Source of the DNA: Allopontixanthobacter confluentis
GTDB taxonomy: Bacteria > Pseudomonadota > Alphaproteobacteria > Sphingomonadales > Sphingomonadaceae
Length of the DNA: 64,000 bases
Assembly (NCBI RefSeq): GCF_009827615.1
Contig: NZ_WTYU01000001.1
Location: 517,001-581,000 of the forward strand
Direction of reading: 5' to 3'
Position 1 is the stretch's first letter; each line of letters opens with the position of its first letter. The position numbers were made by a program, and so were the translations under genes. Shown one piece after another: positions 60,971-64,000 of this stretch. The notes under the pieces were generated by a model, which searched no databases, had not been told where the DNA came from, and saw only the letters and a list, made by a program, of their open reading frames with translations.

Positions 60971-61336
60971 GAAAAATCCTCTGGTTATGAACTGATCTTA
61001 TCGGTCTGATGGACCCTATTTGTCCAGCCTGCAATCGCGCGAAACCTGTGAATTTACAGCATCCAATTATGGATGGAACTTACCGTCAGCATCCAGCTTC
61101 CGGCTATGTCAGCCATCGCAAAGAATTTCGCTTCAACGCCGTCCTTGCCGCAAATATTGACGGCTGTGCCCGGCGATCTTTTCACTGTGCTGATGTCAGG
61201 TGCGGGTGAAGGGAAGACGGGCACTATCACCCGCGCAACCGGGGCACATGGCCAGACCAAATATTTTGCCTAAATTTGCATCATGCCCTAGTCATGCATC
61301 ATATCTGATTAAATTGAAGAAAGTCCGGTCCCGCTT
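60971..61336. other. Divergent intergenic region
   Basis: About 365 bases between the leftward S46 gene and the rightward type I secretion operon; no gene supported, promoters for both must lie here. Confidence 0.45.
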
Positions 61337-63094
61337 ATGTTGCGCTTCTTGTTCGGCAAGAACATTCCGCCCTTTTTTCAATCTGCGTTTGCGCAGTGCA
61401 AGGAACATTACAGGCTGGTCGCTATTTTGAGCGGGCTGGTCAATATCCTGTATCTTGCGCCGACGATTTACATGATCCAGGTTTACGACAGGGTTCTGCC
61501 AACGTCCGGCAAAATGACGTTGCTCTATCTGACGCTGGTCGTGGCATTTGCGCTGTTTACGCTGGCTGGCCTCGATGCCATCCGCACGCGAACGCTGGTC
61601 AGAGCATCGACACGAATTGAGAAACTGCTGGTCGGCCCCCTGGTGACCAGATTGCTGCATGGCAAGAACACGCAAATCCGTGCTGTCCTGCTTCGTGATT
61701 TTGACACGATCAGGCAGGTTGTGGCCGGCCCGCCGGCCTTGATCATCTATGATGCGCCGTGGGTGCCGGTCTATCTGATTGCCGCATTCCTGCTGCATCC
61801 GCTGCTGGCCCTTATCATCATTGTTGCAGGCGCTATTCTGGTCGCTGTAACGTGGCTGAACGAACGTAGCACATCGCTGGCAGCGCGCGCATCGCAGCGG
61901 CAGACAGCGCTGGCGCATCTTCACTTTGACCGGATGTTGCAAAACCGCGGGCTGGTTCGCTCGTCCGGCCTGTATGAAGCCATGACCAACCAGCTTGTTG
62001 ATGAGCGCGCAGCGGCGTTGGAAACAGGGTCAGAGGCGCAGACAAAAAGCGCGTTTTTCTCCTCCACCGGCAAATTTGTCCGATTGCTCATGCAGTCGCT
62101 GGCGCTTGGCCTTGGCGCATGGCTGGCAGTTGACGGGCAGATTTCCGTCGGCGCGGTAATTGCCGCATCTGTGTTGTTGAGCCGCGCGTTGCAGCCAATT
62201 GAACAGCTCATCACATCATGGCCGCGCATCGGGCTTGCCCGCAACGCCATGGATGATCTGGCCCAATTCGTGGATGACGGGGTGGTGACAGACGATGTGC
62301 GGACCGCGTTGCCAGCCCCCGAAGGCGCGATCCTGGTCGACCATGTGTTTGTTCGTTCGCCCACCAACAGCGATCTGATCCTCAAGGATATTACTCTGAA
62401 TGTCGAGAATGGCAGTTTTGTGGGCCTGATCGGGCCATCAGGGGCGGGCAAATCAACCCTGATGAAATTGCTTGCCAATGCAGTCTCACCCGATGCCGGT
62501 GTCATTCGGATAGACGGGGCCAATTATTCGGACTGGCCATCAGATCGGCTGGCACGCCATATCGGTTATGTGCCGCAGGATTATGCACTGTTACCCGGCA
62601 CCGTGGCGCAGAATATCTCCGGTTTTTCTGCCTGGAACAGCGGCAGTCACGAACTGGACGCATCGGTTGATGCCGATATTGTCGACGCTGCCAAGCGGGC
62701 AGGCGCCCATGACATGATCCTGAAACTGCCCAACGGGTTTGATACTTTGGTTGGCGGGGGTGAAGGGGGGCTTTCGTCAGGTCAAAGCCAGCGCATTGCG
62801 CTTGCGCGGGCAATTTACGGAAAACGCTCTGTCATTCTGATGGACGAGCCGGAAAGCGCGCTGGATGAGGATGGCGAAATCGCACTGGCGCATGTCATCG
62901 CAGCATTACGCGAGCAAGGTGTCACCATCATCATTGCATCCCACCGGCCACGCATATTGGCCGAAACCGACCGGCTGGTGGTGTTGCGCGAAGGCAAGAT
63001 CGTGCTGGATGGGCCGCGGCTGGAAGTCATGGCCAAACTTGCCCCTGTCAAACCGGCAGGACAAATCACCAGCATGACCGTGAAAGGCAAATGA
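61337..63094 (+). CDS. Type I secretion ABC transporter (PrtD-like)
   Basis: A 585-residue fused permease-ATPase for one-step export of unprocessed RTX-type proteins. Membrane domain of about six helices (25-45, 60-80, 135-150, 155-172, 250-285) without an N-terminal peptidase domain; ATPase with Walker A GPSGAGKST at 366-374, signature GGLSSGQSQRIALARAI and Walker B ILMDEPESALD, followed by the switch His in IIASHRPRI. All catalytic residues intact. Coupled to the membrane-fusion protein gene that follows (ATGATG). The substrate protein is not in this window. Confidence 0.92.
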   Translation: MLRFLFGKNIPPFFQSAFAQCKEHYRLVAILSGLVNILYLAPTIYMIQVYDRVLPTSGKMTLLYLTLVVAFALFTLAGLDAIRTRTLVRASTRIEKLLVGPLVTRLLHGKNTQIRAVLLRDFDTIRQVVAGPPALIIYDAPWVPVYLIAAFLLHPLLALIIIVAGAILVAVTWLNERSTSLAARASQRQTALAHLHFDRMLQNRGLVRSSGLYEAMTNQLVDERAAALETGSEAQTKSAFFSSTGKFVRLLMQSLALGLGAWLAVDGQISVGAVIAASVLLSRALQPIEQLITSWPRIGLARNAMDDLAQFVDDGVVTDDVRTALPAPEGAILVDHVFVRSPTNSDLILKDITLNVENGSFVGLIGPSGAGKSTLMKLLANAVSPDAGVIRIDGANYSDWPSDRLARHIGYVPQDYALLPGTVAQNISGFSAWNSGSHELDASVDADIVDAAKRAGAHDMILKLPNGFDTLVGGGEGGLSSGQSQRIALARAIYGKRSVILMDEPESALDEDGEIALAHVIAALREQGVTIIIASHRPRILAETDRLVVLREGKIVLDGPRLEVMAKLAPVKPAGQITSMTVKGK

Positions 63095-64000
63095 TGAGCG
63101 ATCAACTGCCAGCCAGCCAGGGCGCGCGCGAATTGACCGGGGCTGCTGCACCCATGCACCAGGCCTATGCCGCTGCCGAAGATGGCATTGGCAAGGAGAA
63201 GAAACTTGCGGCGATAATCGGCGGCGTGTTTTTCGTTCTGTTCATGGGCTGGGCGGCATTCACCCCGCTCGATTCAGGCGCCATTGGCACAGGCAGCATC
63301 GTTGTTGCGGGCAACAAACAGGCCGTGCAGCATAATGAAGGGGGCGTTGTTTCCGCGCTGAATGTGAAAGAAGGGGAAACGGTGCGCAAGGGTGATGTGT
63401 TGCTGGAACTGGATAGCGATACGCTGGTGGCATCAGAGCGCGGGATCACCAGCGAATATCTGAGCCTGCTGGCAGAACGTGAACGCTTGCAGGCGGAACA
63501 ATCGGGTGCCGGCACATTTACGGCGCCAGCAGAATTTGCCGGGCTGACTGGTCAGAACAAGCAGTTTGCAGTGCAGGCGATGGATACGCAGCGCAGGCTG
63601 TTTGCGGCCCGCAAGGGCACAGTATCATCACAAAAGGGCGTGCTGGGCCAACGCAGCCGTCAGAATGATGAACGTATCGAGGGCCTTAGGCGGCAATTGC
63701 AATCCAACCGCGACCAGCAGCGTCTGATTGATGATGAACTTGGCGCGCTGAGAGAGCTGGAAAGCAGGGGGTTTGCATCAAAAAGCCGGGTCCGCGAAGT
63801 GGACCGGACTGCGGCCGCCCTGTCTGGCAGCGAAGGCCAGATCGAAGCGCAGATTGCCGCAGCACGTGAATCCATTGGCGAAAACGCGATGCAATCGGTC
63901 ACCTTGAGCCGGGAAATCATCGAAGAAGCATCAAGCCGCTTGCGCGAAGTGAGCGACCGGCTTGACCAGTTGAGGCCGCAATTGCGCGCAATCCGCTCCG
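63091..64000 (+). CDS. Type I secretion membrane-fusion protein (HlyD family), truncated by window edge
   Basis: The first ~303 residues are visible. Cytoplasmic N-terminus (~38 residues), one membrane helix (LAAIIGGVFFVLFMGWAAFT), then the periplasmic lipoyl-like half NKQAVQHNEGGVVSALNVKE with GDVLLELDSD, and a long coiled-coil hairpin (LRRQLQSNRDQQRLIDDELG; LRELESRGFASKSRVREVDR) typical of PrtE/HlyD adaptors. It starts at an ATG overlapping the ABC gene stop; a second ATG three bases later is equally good. It bridges the ABC transporter to a TolC-like channel. The 3' end lies outside the window. Confidence 0.9.
   Translation, partial: MMSDQLPASQGARELTGAAAPMHQAYAAAEDGIGKEKKLAAIIGGVFFVLFMGWAAFTPLDSGAIGTGSIVVAGNKQAVQHNEGGVVSALNVKEGETVRKGDVLLELDSDTLVASERGITSEYLSLLAERERLQAEQSGAGTFTAPAEFAGLTGQNKQFAVQAMDTQRRLFAARKGTVSSQKGVLGQRSRQNDERIEGLRRQLQSNRDQQRLIDDELGALRELESRGFASKSRVREVDRTAAALSGSEGQIEAQIAAARESIGENAMQSVTLSREIIEEASSRLREVSDRLDQLRPQLRAIRS

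Noticed and set aside
61337-64000. An RTX-type substrate gene for the type I secretion operon
   Set aside because: No glycine-rich nonapeptide repeat protein is present in the visible sequence; it may lie beyond the right edge.

Overview
The window looks like an alphaproteobacterial chromosome segment, most likely from Sphingomonadales (Sphingomonadaceae or Erythrobacteraceae). This is inferred from the gene set: a TonB receptor/LacI/SLC45-type sucrose locus, an S46 peptidase, a DUF885 peptidase, a NodT-type efflux lipoprotein and PrtD-type secretion. Roughly the first 44 kb is a mosaic of accessory modules, insertion sequences and gene relics. The last 20 kb is denser and more ordinary.

Positions 1-8500 hold relic genes, a GNAT acetyltransferase and a compact Tn7-like transposition module (tnsA, tnsB, tnsC, tniQ; overlapping or a few bases apart; GC-rich compared with its flanks). 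Positions 8500-18450 form a divergent cell-envelope cluster. Leftward are a MASE1 hybrid histidine kinase, a small membrane protein, a processive GT2 glycosyltransferase and an outer-membrane barrel. Rightward are a receiver protein, a TPR/YaiO-type barrel, an anchored HEAT-repeat protein and a second GT2. This resembles an NfrA/NfrB- or Pga-like synthase-dependent glycan export route under two-component control, and is the best candidate here for an under-described system.

Positions 18450-29140 contain a decayed IS3-family element, a FixJ-like regulator with a degenerate receiver, a MarR regulator, a GAF-PAS-GGDEF-EAL protein, two better-preserved IS3-family elements and, trapped between those two, a Rieske-domain relic. 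A second relic of the same Rieske gene lies at 32.7 kb. Positions 29300-32070 (minus strand) hold a tight six-gene operon encoding a LuxR-type HTH protein with a C-terminal membrane anchor, a RadC/JAB-domain protein, a winged-helix regulator, a membrane protein and two small proteins of unknown function.

Positions 33680-35300 carry a PadR regulator with two membrane proteins and a 51-residue membrane protein. Positions 35650-42900 are a complete sucrose locus: LacI repressor, SLC45-like permease, TonB receptor, GH68 enzyme and ROK fructokinase, with two LacI-like operators in the divergent promoter. Then come DNA-repair genes (Y-family polymerase, class II photolyase), an alpha/beta hydrolase, a TetR-controlled EmrAB/NodT tripartite efflux operon (48.6-53.5 kb), a DUF885 metallopeptidase, a DUF2868/DUF3482 GTPase pair, an S46 peptidase, and the start of a type I secretion operon that runs off the right edge. 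Copies of a dispersed intergenic repeat (consensus start TGTCCGAAATTGGGTCGCTT) mark many of the relic-rich junctions.
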